A DNA stretch of 64,000 nucleotides from Mesorhizobium sp. WSM4313 (GTDB taxonomy: Bacteria > Pseudomonadota > Alphaproteobacteria > Rhizobiales > Rhizobiaceae): positions 1 through 64,000 of the forward strand of contig NZ_NSFT01000010.1 in NCBI RefSeq assembly GCF_002294725.1, read 5' to 3'. The position numbers were made by a program, and so were the translations under genes. This document shows positions 8,142-16,505 of this stretch, piece by piece. Each line of letters opens with the position of its first letter. Position 1 is the first letter of the stretch. Under the pieces are notes generated by a model. The model was not told the DNA's origin and did not search any database. It worked only from the letters and a program-made list of their open reading frames with translations.

Positions 8142-9089
8142 TTAGGCCGCCGCCAGCCCGCCCGCCCGCGTCTTGAGGAACGCCTCGCCGCAAGCCTTGG
8201 CCAGATTGCGCACGCGCAGGATATAGCTCTGGCGCTCGGTGACGGAGATCACGCCGCGCGCGTCGAGCAGGTTGAAGACATGGCTTGCCTTGATGCACTG
8301 GTCGTAGGCTGGGAAGACCATGCGGTGCATCGCCAGATTGTCGCTTGGCTTGGGCGTGCCGGCATCGAGCAGCGCCTTGCACTCGGCCTCGGCGTCCTCG
8401 AAGTGCCTCAGCAGCATCGCGGTATTGGCGAATTCGAAATTGTGGCGCGAATATTCCTGCTCTGCCTGCAGGAAGACGTCGCCGTAAGTGACCTTCTCGG
8501 CGCCCTCGCGGCCGTTGAAATTCAGATCGTAGACATTGTCGACGCCCTGCACATACATGGCGAGCCGCTCCAGCCCGTAGGTCAGCTCGCCGGCCACCGG
8601 CGCGCATTCGATGCCGCAGACCTGCTGGAAGTAGGTGAACTGCGAGACTTCCATGCCGTCGCACCAGCACTCCCAGCCGAGCCCCCAGGCGCCCAGCGTC
8701 GGGCTTTCCCAGTCGTCCTCGACGAAGCGAATGTCGTGCAGCAGCGGATCGACGCCGATTGCTTTCAGCGAGCCGAGATAGAGCTCCTGCAGGTTCGGCG
8801 GATTGGGCTTCAGGATCACCTGGTATTGGTAATAGTGCTGCAGGCGGTTCGGGTTCTCGCCGTAGCGGCCATCCTTCGGGCGGCGCGAGGGCTGCACATA
8901 GGCCGCGTTCCAGCGCAGCGGGCCCAGCGCGCGCAAGGTGGTGGCCGGATGGAAGGTGCCGGCGCCGACCTCCATGTCGTAGGGCTGCAGGATGACGCAA
9001 CCATAGTCCGCCCAGTAATTGTGCAAGGTCAGGATCAGCCCCTGGAAGGAGCGGCTGGGATGCATATGGGCGGGAATCTCGATGGTCAC
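8142..9089 (-). CDS. glyQ: Glycyl-tRNA synthetase alpha subunit
   Basis: A 315-residue class II aminoacyl-tRNA synthetase subunit that activates glycine and forms the alpha2-beta2 enzyme with GlyS. It has the family motifs [16 protein letters not shown] near the N-terminus, [17 protein letters not shown] (motif 2 region) and [19 protein letters not shown] followed by YGLERLAMY (motif 3). Length agrees with E. coli GlyQ (303). The C-terminal Ala-rich tail is short. The glyS gene follows on the same strand after a 431-base spacer. Confidence 0.97.
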   Translation of the reverse strand: MTIEIPAHMHPSRSFQGLILTLHNYWADYGCVILQPYDMEVGAGTFHPATTLRALGPLRWNAAYVQPSRRPKDGRYGENPNRLQHYYQYQVILKPNPPNLQELYLGSLKAIGVDPLLHDIRFVEDDWESPTLGAWGLGWECWCDGMEVSQFTYFQQVCGIECAPVAGELTYGLERLAMYVQGVDNVYDLNFNGREGAEKVTYGDVFLQAEQEYSRHNFEFANTAMLLRHFEDAEAECKALLDAGTPKPSDNLAMHRMVFPAYDQCIKASHVFNLLDARGVISVTERQSYILRVRNLAKACGEAFLKTRAGGLAAA

Positions 9090-9256
9090 GGCGGCCTCGG
9101 AAAGCGCGGGATGACGCTTCCCTAGTTGCCGGGCCGCCGAGCGTCAAGGCGGTGGCTCGCGCCCGGCAAGGCGGAAAGCTTTGCCGCGGTTGGCCCATTG
9201 CCGTCGAGCGGCGGTCGCCGTTTGCTCCGTTCCAGCTCAACGACAGAGGTTTCGCT

Positions 9257-9718
9257 ATGTCCGGTCAACTCACCGTCCGACCCGTCACAAGGCAGGATTA
9301 CGAGCAGTGGCTGCCACTGTGGGACGGCTACAACGCGTTTTACGGACGCTCCGGGCCGACGGCGCTTGCCGGCGAGATCACGCAGATGACATGGTCGCGT
9401 TTCTTCGATGCCTATGAGCCGGTGCATGCGCTGGTGGCCGAGCAGGAGGGCAAGCTTCTCGGCCTCGTCCACTATCTCTATCATCGCTCGACCACATCGA
9501 TCGCGCCGAGCTGCTATCTGCAGGACCTCTTCACCACACAGGCCGCGCGCGGCCAGGGCGTCGGCCGGGCGCTGATCGAAGGTGTGTATGAACGCGCCAG
9601 GCAAGCGGGCGCGAACCGCGTCTACTGGCTGACGCATGAGACGAACCACACCGCGATGCAGCTCTACGACAAGATCGGCGAGAAGTCGGGGTTCGTCGTC
9701 TATAGAAAAATGTTCTAG
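9257..9718 (+). CDS. GNAT family N-acetyltransferase
   Basis: A 153-residue GCN5-related acetyltransferase. The acetyl-CoA pyrophosphate loop is visible as QAARGQGVGRALIEGV in the second half, preceded by the strand YLQDLFTT and followed by VYWLTHETNHTAMQLYDKIG, the usual motif B region. The substrate is unknown; small amines are possible. The ATG at 9257 has AGAGG eight bases upstream. The open frame begins earlier at 9152, but that part has no ribosome site. It is a single gene between glyQ (divergent) and a repeat. Confidence 0.88.
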   Translation: MSGQLTVRPVTRQDYEQWLPLWDGYNAFYGRSGPTALAGEITQMTWSRFFDAYEPVHALVAEQEGKLLGLVHYLYHRSTTSIAPSCYLQDLFTTQAARGQGVGRALIEGVYERARQAGANRVYWLTHETNHTAMQLYDKIGEKSGFVVYRKMF

Positions 9719-9814
9719 TTTCCTCGACACAGGGAAAGGCAGCTGTTTGTCGGCGCAAGATTGTCACCGGTCATTTCCACGACAACCGCTGAGATTGGTT
9801 GAAGCCTTCCAACC

Positions 9815-9997
9815 TCGTCATTCCAGGGCGGAGCAGCTGCGAAGCGGCGTCGCGGAGACCCTGGAATCCATTCCGTGACCTGAGCCGCGGAGTGCAGCGG
9901 AGCAGAATTCTGCACCGCGACAGCGCTCGGAAGTCACGGAATGGATCCTCGGGTCTGCGCGCGTCGCTTCGCTCCTTGCTCCGCCCGTGGATGACGA
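9815..9997. repeat. Palindromic intergenic element, family B, copy 1
   Basis: A 183-bp element that starts TCGTCATTCCAGGGCGGAGC and ends with the complementary GCTCCGCCCGTGGATGACGA. Inside it are inverted TCCATTCCGTGAC and GTCACGGAATGGA. A second copy of the same layout is at 29018-29201. It lies between the convergent GNAT and TPR genes. Confidence 0.85.
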
Positions 9998-10064
9998 CGG
10001 GGTGGCCGTTTCGGCCAATCTCCACCTGCCAAGGCCCGAGCTCGGCAGACGCCGAGCCGAAACG

Positions 10065-10088
10065 AAAACGGGGCTCGATGAGCCCCGC
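10065..10088 (-). terminator. Rho-independent terminator of the TPR gene
   Basis: On the - strand GCGGGGCTC-ATC-GAGCCCCG is followed by TTTTCG. The stem has eight pairs and a three-base loop and lies about 26 bases beyond the stop codon of the TPR gene. Confidence 0.7.
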
Positions 10089-10113
10089 ATTCTTCAATGT
10101 TGACGAAAAGCGC

Positions 10114-11889
10114 TCAGCCTTTCGGCGCGGGCGTCGGCTCCGGCTTCACTTTGGGGGTTTCCTGCGCGGTGTTGGATTCGATCGGCGGCAGGCCCTTGAG
10201 CAGCTTCTGCTGCAAAGTGGCGAGCACATCCGGCTCGGGCTTCAGGTCGCGTGCCTGCGTCCACTGATAGGTGGCCTCGAGCTTGCGGCCGACGCGCCAG
10301 TAGGCATCGCCGAGATGATCGTTGAGGACCGGATCCTCGGGCTTCAGCGAGACGGCGCGCTCCATCTCGCGCACGGCGTCGTCGAAGCGGCCCATGCGGA
10401 AATAGGCCCAGCCCAGCGAATCGACGATGTAGCCGTCGTTCGGCCGCAGATCCACGGCCTTCTGGATCATCGCCAGGCCTTCCTTGAGGTTCATGTTCAT
10501 GTCGACCCAGGAATAGCCGAGATAGTTCATGACCTGCGGCTGGTCGGGCTGCAGCTCCAGCGCCTTGCGGAAATTGGGTTCCGCCTTCGGCCATTCCTTC
10601 AGCCGCTCATAGGCGATGCCGCGCTGGTAGAAGATGTTCCAGTTGGCGGCGGTCGGCGTCTTCAGCTGCTCGACAGCCTTGTCGTAGAGACTGGCGGCCG
10701 AGCGGAAATCTTCCTTCGAGCCATAGACGCCGCCAAGCGCCAGATAGGCGCGCATGTCGTCCGGATGCCGGTCGAGATAGGCCTTGAGATGCGAAATCGC
10801 CTCGTCATGCTTGTCGAGATCGGCAAGGTTGAGGCCGATCTGCAGGTCGGAGAGCTCCTTCAGCGGCGAGGACGCCGGAATGCGGCGGTAGAGCGAGACG
10901 GCGCCTTCGCCGTCCTTCAACTGCTCGGCCACGGCGGCAAGCTGCACAAGGGCTGCGTCGCTGTCCGGCTTCAGCGCCAGGGCATATTGCAGATAGAGCC
11001 GCACGAAAGGCTCGCCGCCGCCGCGGTTGAGCGCGGTGGCAAGGTCAAGCAGGATTTCGGATGCGCCGTCGGCCGGACCGGTGACGAGCGGCTCGATCTT
11101 GTCGCCCTTGCTGATGCGGTCGCGCAGCGTGGTGATTTCGAGCTTGCCCGGCGCGAAGGCCTCGGCCTGGTTCAACACCGCCAGCGCCTTCGACTCGTCG
11201 CCCTTGCGGACCAGGAACGAGGCATAGGCCTGGGCGTTGCGCATCCAGGTTTCGGGCGCGGAGCCGCCGGCCGCGGTATCGGCCATGGTGGAGGCGTAAA
11301 GTTCCTCGGCCTTGTCGTTCAGGCCGGCGGCGTCGGCGATCAGCGCGCGGTGGAACGATTTGAACAGGCCGAACCAGTCCGGGCCCTTGAGCTTGTCGAT
11401 GGAGTCCATGGCCTCGGACGCGTTGCCGGCACCTTCCTTGGCCCAGCCGTCCATGACGCCCGAGAGCAGCCGGTCGAGATCGGATTCCAGCGAGAGCTTC
11501 AGCCAGTACTGCGCCTTGGCGTAGTCCTTCTTGTGGAAGGAATCGATGGCCAGAGCCAGGCGCGAGAAGCGCTCGACGTCCGGCACTTCCTTCAGCTTGT
11601 CGGCATAGACCAGCGATTCCTCGAAGCGGCCTTGCGCGACCAGAGCCAGCATCAGGCTCTGCTGCAATTCCTTGTCGTTCGGCGCAAAGGCCAGCGCCTG
11701 CTTGTAATAGGCGATCGCATCGTCGAGATCGTTGTCGCTTTCGGCGATATGAGCCGCGAGATAGGCGCCCGAGAAAGACGTGATCTGGAGCGGTCGGGCC
11801 TCTTCCTTGGCCTGGACCGGCAGCACCCAAAGCGCCACACCGGTCAAAAATGCCAGCCTCGTCAGCCAGCGCGCACGTCCTTGCCGCAT
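10114..11889 (-). CDS. Exported tetratricopeptide-repeat protein
   Basis: A 591-residue protein with an N-terminal signal peptide or anchor (residues 1-27, charged then hydrophobic, ending near Val-Gln-Ala) followed by many TPR units; clear ones fall in roughly residues 40-110, 300-420 and 440-560, for example NYLGYSWVDMNMNLKEGLAM and DSLGWAYFRMGRFDDAVREM. The C-terminal 35 residues are Pro/Lys-rich. TPR proteins serve as scaffolds; rhizobial homologues near polyprenyl synthase genes are uncharacterised as far as I know. ATG at 11889 has AAAGGG six bases upstream. It is followed by a terminator. Confidence 0.85.
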   Translation of the reverse strand: MRQGRARWLTRLAFLTGVALWVLPVQAKEEARPLQITSFSGAYLAAHIAESDNDLDDAIAYYKQALAFAPNDKELQQSLMLALVAQGRFEESLVYADKLKEVPDVERFSRLALAIDSFHKKDYAKAQYWLKLSLESDLDRLLSGVMDGWAKEGAGNASEAMDSIDKLKGPDWFGLFKSFHRALIADAAGLNDKAEELYASTMADTAAGGSAPETWMRNAQAYASFLVRKGDESKALAVLNQAEAFAPGKLEITTLRDRISKGDKIEPLVTGPADGASEILLDLATALNRGGGEPFVRLYLQYALALKPDSDAALVQLAAVAEQLKDGEGAVSLYRRIPASSPLKELSDLQIGLNLADLDKHDEAISHLKAYLDRHPDDMRAYLALGGVYGSKEDFRSAASLYDKAVEQLKTPTAANWNIFYQRGIAYERLKEWPKAEPNFRKALELQPDQPQVMNYLGYSWVDMNMNLKEGLAMIQKAVDLRPNDGYIVDSLGWAYFRMGRFDDAVREMERAVSLKPEDPVLNDHLGDAYWRVGRKLEATYQWTQARDLKPEPDVLATLQQKLLKGLPPIESNTAQETPKVKPEPTPAPKG

Positions 11890-12092
11890 CGTATCCCTTT
11901 CAGCCAGATGCGATCCCGCCCTTGGCGGACCGCCCACAGACTCGCTCTTTTCCGGTCAAAGCATGGCCTTTTTGGGGTCAGGCTTCAATTGCCGGGCGAA
12001 TCACAATGCAATCATCCGGCTTAAAAAACGATGCCGCGCCAGCGAAAATCCCGCGCGGAGGCCCGGGACGCCCATATGCGGCATCGGATTGC

Positions 12093-12509
12093 CTACAGAT
12101 AGGTATCGCTGAATCCGCTGGCGGCAACCGTATCGCACAGGCCGGACCATTCGCAGCCGGAGCACGCCTGGCGCGTCAGGCCGGCGGAAAAAGCCTTGCG
12201 CATCCCCGCCAGTTTGTGGGCGTCCAGCACCAACCGGTCTCCGGCCTGGATCGGCCGCCCGAGGAGAGCGCCGACATCGCGCGCCGCTATCCGGTCCCGC
12301 TCGGCGGCGCTCTCACGCAGGCAATGCGGCTCCGGCTCGCCGAGCAGCGGGGCGCAGACATCGTCCGGACCGGCAACGATCACCACCGCCTCGCCCTCGC
12401 CCAGCCGCTTCACCACCTTGTCGTAATTGGCGGTGAAGGCCGGCGAGTAGCCCTTGCCGACATAGGTCAGCAGGCAGAGCAGATGATGGGCGCGCAGCTT
12501 GACGGTCAT
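12093..12509 (-). CDS. DUF1284 family protein, possible Fe-S protein, coupled to bioY
   Basis: A 138-residue protein beginning TVKLRAHHLLCLLTYVGKGY, the hallmark of family DUF1284. Cysteines occur in the N-terminal LLCLL, in DDVCAP and EPHCLRE, and in the C-terminal CSGCEWSGLCD, a cluster that could ligate iron-sulphur or zinc. Its ATG overlaps the bioY stop by four bases (ATGA), so translation is coupled and it belongs to the BioR-controlled operon. Function is unknown; the context points to biotin or Fe-S metabolism, which is inference. Confidence 0.85.
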   Translation of the reverse strand: MTVKLRAHHLLCLLTYVGKGYSPAFTANYDKVVKRLGEGEAVVIVAGPDDVCAPLLGEPEPHCLRESAAERDRIAARDVGALLGRPIQAGDRLVLDAHKLAGMRKAFSAGLTRQACSGCEWSGLCDTVAASGFSDTYL

Positions 12510-13114
12510 CGCGTCCCGGACGAGCGGTCGCCTTGCTCCGCACGATAGGTGGAAAAGAGCTTCAGCGTCGCCGCGCCCAGCGCCGACTTGAGCAGGCCGC
12601 CGACGATGAAGGGCACGAAGCCGAAGGTGATGGCCTTTTCAGCGCCGATCATGACGGCAAGCCAGGCGGTGCCCAGAACCAGGCAGAGCAGGTTGCCGAT
12701 GAGCATGGCAGCGAAGGCAAGCATGACGCGGTTCCCGTTCCAGCCGCGTTCGGCCAGCCAGCCGACGACAGCGCCGACGACCGGGAAAGCGAAGAGATAG
12801 CCACCGGTCGGGCCAACGAAATGTTGTATTCCGGCCGCTCCGCCCGCCAGCACCGGAAACCCTGCCGCGCCCTCGACGAGCCAGGCGGCGATGGTCAGCG
12901 CACCGAAGCGCCAGCCATAAAGCGCGCCGACCAGTGTGACGGCGAAGGTCTGCATGGTGACCGGAACCGGCACCATCGGCACCTCGATATAGGACGACAG
13001 CGCCAGGAACAGCGAACCGAGGATCACGGCGCCGATCTGCCAGGCGAGCGAACGGCTGTGCAGCCGCAACGGGCTGAAGGAGGGCTTGTACGTCGAAACG
13101 GCTGCGTTGGTCAC
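12506..13114 (-). CDS. bioY: Biotin transporter BioY
   Basis: A 202-residue membrane protein, the substrate-binding S component of the biotin ECF transporter. It shows about six hydrophobic segments and the family signature PMVPVPVTMQTFAVTLVGAL followed by GPTGGYLFAFPV. No bioM or bioN is adjacent, so it acts alone or with shared energising subunits. The GTG start at 13114 has AAGGA eight bases upstream. A TTATAGATAA BioR box lies 26-35 bases upstream of the start. The downstream DUF1284 gene overlaps by four bases. Confidence 0.95.
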   Translation of the reverse strand: MTNAAVSTYKPSFSPLRLHSRSLAWQIGAVILGSLFLALSSYIEVPMVPVPVTMQTFAVTLVGALYGWRFGALTIAAWLVEGAAGFPVLAGGAAGIQHFVGPTGGYLFAFPVVGAVVGWLAERGWNGNRVMLAFAAMLIGNLLCLVLGTAWLAVMIGAEKAITFGFVPFIVGGLLKSALGAATLKLFSTYRAEQGDRSSGTR

Positions 13115-13139
13115 GGTGTCTTCCTTGGTTGGCGTGGAA

Positions 13140-13149
13140 TTATAGATAA
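13140..13149. promoter_or_regulatory. BioR operator upstream of bioY
   Basis: TTATAGATAA matches the published alphaproteobacterial BioR consensus TTATMKATAA exactly. It sits 26-35 bases before the bioY start. An imperfect second box (TCATCTATTA, two mismatches) begins at 13160. The identical decamer precedes the GntR regulator gene. Confidence 0.85.
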
Positions 13150-13307
13150 TTTTTCGACTTCATCTATTATCGAATCCATATTTTCGCGGAGATGGCAAGT
13201 CCGGCTGCGACACGGCTTGCGAACAGATGGCGGATACAGGCGATCTGGGTCGTAACGGATTGTGCCGAAGCGTGATGTCGACGCCGACCGCGATGCGACG
13301 GCGTCCG

Positions 13308-13973
13308 CTACCCCACGATGGCGAAGGCGTCGCGGGTCTTGCCGGAAGCGGTCTTGACCGGCTTCTGGCCGATCCATTGCACGTGCCGCCCGAGTGTCGC
13401 GGCGGCCGATTCGGTATTGCCTTGTCTCAGGGCGCTCAGGATCGCCCGGTGATCCTGGTCGGTGCGGATTTCCCATTCCGAGCGCCAGGCCGCGAACAGG
13501 AAGCGCGCGCTCGCGGCATGCAGGTCGTCGATGGTGGAGAGCAGGCGCGGCATGTTGCAGGGCGCCAGGATCAGCCGATGGAAGGTGCGATTGGCCTCTT
13601 CCCAGGAGCGCACGTCGCGGGATTTGTCGCCGGCCTTGGTCGCCTCCTCGGCTTGATCGAGGATCGACGCCGTCAAATGCGGCACGGCATGGCGCAGCGC
13701 CAGCACTTCGAGCGCCGCCCGCATCTCCGCCACCTCCCTGACCTCGCCGAGATCGAAAGAGGCGACGCGCACGCCGCGGCGCGGCTCGCCGATCGCCAAC
13801 CCTTGAGCCTCCAGGCGCCGGAAAGCCTCGCGCACCGGGACATGACTGGTGTTGAATTCCTCGGCGACATGGTCCTGGCGCAGCCGCGATCCAGGCTCGA
13901 TCGCACCCGAAATGATGCGATCCGCCAGTTCCTTGCTGATGCGGACGGCGATCGTGTCTTCTTTGCTGGCCAT
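13308..13973 (-). CDS. bioR: GntR-family biotin regulator BioR
   Basis: A 221-residue GntR regulator of the FCD subfamily. Residues 10-75 form the winged helix (IISGAIEPGSRLRQDHVAEE, then VPVREAFRRLEAQGL), and residues 80-200 the all-helical ligand domain. The identification as BioR rests on the exact BioR boxes directly before this gene and before bioY. The family is known to repress biotin synthesis and uptake genes. The box at 13977-13986 is only four bases from the ATG and there is no ribosome site, so the message may be leaderless and the protein would repress itself. It lies upstream of bioY on the same strand, but bioY has its own operator. Confidence 0.9.
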   Translation of the reverse strand: MASKEDTIAVRISKELADRIISGAIEPGSRLRQDHVAEEFNTSHVPVREAFRRLEAQGLAIGEPRRGVRVASFDLGEVREVAEMRAALEVLALRHAVPHLTASILDQAEEATKAGDKSRDVRSWEEANRTFHRLILAPCNMPRLLSTIDDLHAASARFLFAAWRSEWEIRTDQDHRAILSALRQGNTESAAATLGRHVQWIGQKPVKTASGKTRDAFAIVG

Positions 13974-13976
13974 GTT

Positions 13977-13986
13977 TTATAGATAA
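13977..13986. promoter_or_regulatory. BioR operator upstream of bioR
   Basis: An exact TTATAGATAA, ending four bases before the bioR start codon on the - strand. Binding here would block transcription or initiation directly, giving autoregulation. Confidence 0.85.
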
Positions 13987-14073
13987 TTTGCCGGACCGCT
14001 CCTTGTCGAGACGGCCGGCGCGGGATTCACAGGCGCCCTGCCCGGCGGACGCAAATGAGCCGAATCCGCGGGC

Positions 14074-15090
14074 TCAGTTGACGCGGCTGATGCAGAAATC
14101 GATCACGTCGATCAAAGCCGACTTCTGCGGCGTCGCCTCCAGCGGCGCCAGCGCGTCGCGGGCGATCTCGCCGAAATGGCGGGCGCGGCCGATCGTATCG
14201 GCGATGGCGCCGTGGCGGGCCATCAGGCCGATAGCCTTTTCAAGCCCGGCATCGTCGGCGACGTTGTCCTCGATGGCGCGCTTCCAGAAGGTGCGCTCGG
14301 CCTTGGTGCCGCGCCGGTAGGCGAGGATCACCGGCAGCGTCACCTTGCCCTCGCGGAAATCGTCGCCGACATTCTTGCCGAGATCCTTGCTCGAGCCGCC
14401 ATAGTCCAGCGCGTCGTCGATGAGCTGGAAGGCAAGGCCGAGATTCATGCCGTACGAGCGAAGCGCGGCGCGATCGGTGCGCGAGGCCTGGGCGATGACC
14501 GGCCCGACTTCGGCGGCGGCCGAGAACAGCGCCGCCGTCTTAGCCTTGATGACGGCGAAATGCTCGTCCTCGGTGGTCTCGAGGTTCTTGGCGGCGGCAA
14601 GCTGCATGACCTCGCCCTCGGCGATGATGGAGGCTGCGGCCGACAGGATGTCCAGCGCTTCCAGCGAGCCGACCTCGACCATCATGCGAAAGGCCTGGCC
14701 GAGCAGGAAATCGCCGACGAGCACGCTCGCCTGGTTGCCCCAGATCATGCGAGCCGTCTTCTTGCCGCGGCGCAGCGCGCTCTCGTCGACCACGTCGTCA
14801 TGCAGCAGCGTCGCCGTGTGCATGAACTCGACCGCCGTGGCGAGCTTGATATGGCCTTCACCGGAATAGCCGAACATCTGCGCGGCGGCGAGCGTGAGCA
14901 TGGGCCTGAGCCGCTTGCCGCCGGAGGAGATCAGATGATTGGCGATCTCCGGGATCATCTCGACGTCGGAGCCGGCCTTGGACAGGATCAGCTCGTTGAC
15001 CCGCCCCATATCGGCGGCTGTCAGATCGATCAAATCCTTGATGGAAGCGGGTTCCCGCTTGCCTTCGATGTTGAGAACGACACCCACCAC
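14074..15090 (-). CDS. ispB: Polyprenyl diphosphate synthase, octaprenyl/decaprenyl type
   Basis: A 338-residue trans-prenyltransferase that builds the ubiquinone side chain from IPP. The two Asp-rich motifs are LLHDDVVDES (first) and LIDDALDYGG (second), with GGKRLRPML before them and FREGKVTLPVILA after. Chain length (C40 or C50) cannot be decided; rhizobia make Q10, so decaprenyl is plausible. The GTG at 15090 has GGGAG five bases upstream. A longer frame to 15156 has no support. The DUF2007 gene is divergent. Confidence 0.93.
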   Translation of the reverse strand: MVGVVLNIEGKREPASIKDLIDLTAADMGRVNELILSKAGSDVEMIPEIANHLISSGGKRLRPMLTLAAAQMFGYSGEGHIKLATAVEFMHTATLLHDDVVDESALRRGKKTARMIWGNQASVLVGDFLLGQAFRMMVEVGSLEALDILSAAASIIAEGEVMQLAAAKNLETTEDEHFAVIKAKTAALFSAAAEVGPVIAQASRTDRAALRSYGMNLGLAFQLIDDALDYGGSSKDLGKNVGDDFREGKVTLPVILAYRRGTKAERTFWKRAIEDNVADDAGLEKAIGLMARHGAIADTIGRARHFGEIARDALAPLEATPQKSALIDVIDFCISRVN

Positions 15091-15241
15091 GACAACTCCC
15101 GTCAATCTGACGCACCCTTGGTCCCTCGCCGACTCTAGGGCGGCGCAACCGGACACGGCAAGAGGCGAATTAGCGCGGCTCCGCCGACGGAGTGTCCACG
15201 CGCACGTTTACACGAACGCCACAACCTGCGATTTTCGTTTC

Positions 15242-15466
15242 ATGATCGAGCTTGTCCGCACCAACGACGCCGTCGTCATCTCCTTTGTCGAATCGCTGAT
15301 GCGCGATGCCGGCATCGCCTGTTTCGTCGCCGACCAGAATATGAGCGTGCTCGACGGTTCGCTCGGCATCCTGCCGCGGCGCGTGATGGTCGACGCCGAA
15401 AAGGTCGATGCCGCACGGCGCATCCTCAAGGATGCCGGCATCGAGAACGAGATCCGCAAAAAATAA
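15242..15466 (+). CDS. DUF2007 family small protein
   Basis: A 74-residue protein matching family DUF2007 (putative prokaryotic signal-transducing protein), starting MIELVRTNDAVVISFVESL and containing the conserved DGSLGILPRRVMV. It folds as an ACT-like alpha/beta unit in the family. Its stop overlaps the start of the methyltransferase gene (TAATG), so the two are coupled. The function is unknown. Confidence 0.88.
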   Translation: MIELVRTNDAVVISFVESLMRDAGIACFVADQNMSVLDGSLGILPRRVMVDAEKVDAARRILKDAGIENEIRKK

Positions 15467-16263
15467 TGGGAGCCAGCACCGCCCCCGTCCCGGATACGCC
15501 GGCGCACACGATCGATGCCTTCCATCGCGGGCGCTTCTGGCTGGTGCAGCCGAGCCGCGGCGGTCATCGCGCCGGCATGGACGCCATGATGCTGGCGGCC
15601 GCCGTGCCGTCCGGCTTTTCCGGCCGGCTCGCCGATTTCGGCGCGGGCGCCGGCGCCGCCGCCCTTGCCGTGTTGTCGCGCTGTCCGGCGGCGCAGGCCG
15701 TGCTCGTCGAGCGCTCCGCCGAAATGGCCGGGTTCGCCACTGCCACGCTTTCGCATCCCGGCAATGGCCATCTCGGCGACCGCGCCTCGGTGCTGACCGC
15801 CGACGTGACGCTGACCGGCCGGGCGCGGACCGAGGCCGGGCTTGCCGGCAACTCCTTCGACTTCGTCATCATGAACCCGCCGTTCAACGCGGCCGAGGAT
15901 CGCTCGACGCCCGACGCGTTGCGCAGAGAGGCGCATGTGGCCGAGGACGGCCTGTTCGAGCGCTGGATCAGGAGCGCCGCCGCCGTCGCCAGGCCGCGCG
16001 GCGGGCTGGCCGTTATCGCGCGGCCCGAGCAGTTGGTTGCCATCCTGGACGCGATCGAGGGACGCTTCGGCGATGCCGAGTTGCTGTGCGTGCATCCGCG
16101 GCCGGATGCGGCGGCGATCCGCATCGTCGTCAGGGCGGTGCTCGGCGCGCGCGGAAAATTGTCGATCCGCCCGCCGCTCATCTTGCACGGGCCGTCCGGC
16201 AACGGGCCGGCGGAGCGGACGGAAATGATCAATAACGGCCTGGCATCGCTGTTCGGCGATTGA
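15466..16263 (+). CDS. tRNA1(Val) (adenine37-N6)-methyltransferase family protein
   Basis: A 265-residue SAM-dependent methyltransferase. The SAM loop is LADFGAGAGAAALAVL (about residues 54-69) and the catalytic base-flipping motif is NPPF in FVIMNPPFNAAEDR. RGGHRAGMDAMMLAA just before the SAM loop is typical of the TrmN6/YfiC group, which modifies A37 of tRNA1(Val). It is coupled to the DUF2007 gene by a one-base overlap. I am sure of the enzyme class, less so of the exact target. Confidence 0.85.
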   Translation: MGASTAPVPDTPAHTIDAFHRGRFWLVQPSRGGHRAGMDAMMLAAAVPSGFSGRLADFGAGAGAAALAVLSRCPAAQAVLVERSAEMAGFATATLSHPGNGHLGDRASVLTADVTLTGRARTEAGLAGNSFDFVIMNPPFNAAEDRSTPDALRREAHVAEDGLFERWIRSAAAVARPRGGLAVIARPEQLVAILDAIEGRFGDAELLCVHPRPDAAAIRIVVRAVLGARGKLSIRPPLILHGPSGNGPAERTEMINNGLASLFGD

Positions 16264-16266
16264 TCC

Positions 16267-16375
16267 TTGAAGCGCGTCGCGTTGAAATGGATTCTAGCGA
16301 CGCGCTTCAAGTTTTTGTTTTATGCATGTCTTTTTCGCAAAACCGCTGCACACTTTTGCGCGACATGCACTGGCC
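16267..16375. repeat. Dispersed repeat, family D, copy 1
   Basis: Begins with an inverted pair GAAGCGCGTCGC and GCGACGCGCTTC, then AAGTTTTTGTTTTATGCATG, and ends with GCATGTC...GACATGC arms. The 25222-25318 segment has the same order of parts. Confidence 0.7.
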
Positions 16376-16505
16376 GGCGATGCGGCATTGCCGTTGGCCG
16401 GCGAGTTCCTTACATGCCCAAGCAGGATGATGCCGCGACCGTGAAACAGACCAACCGACCTGATCTCATCTTGCTCCTTTGCCTTTTGTCCGGAGACAAT
16501 CGTTC

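Noticed and set aside
7963-8145. 60-codon + strand frame with a signal-peptide-like start, in the glyQ-glyS gap
   Set aside because: No ribosome site, and it overlaps the glyQ stop from the opposite strand.
9799-12024. A 741-codon + strand frame opposite the TPR gene
   Set aside because: High GC keeps antisense frames open; the protein has shadow composition (Arg, His, Gln, Leu rich) and the - strand gene has clear TPR motifs. The same applies to long antisense frames over the FAD oxidase, der and the transporter genes.
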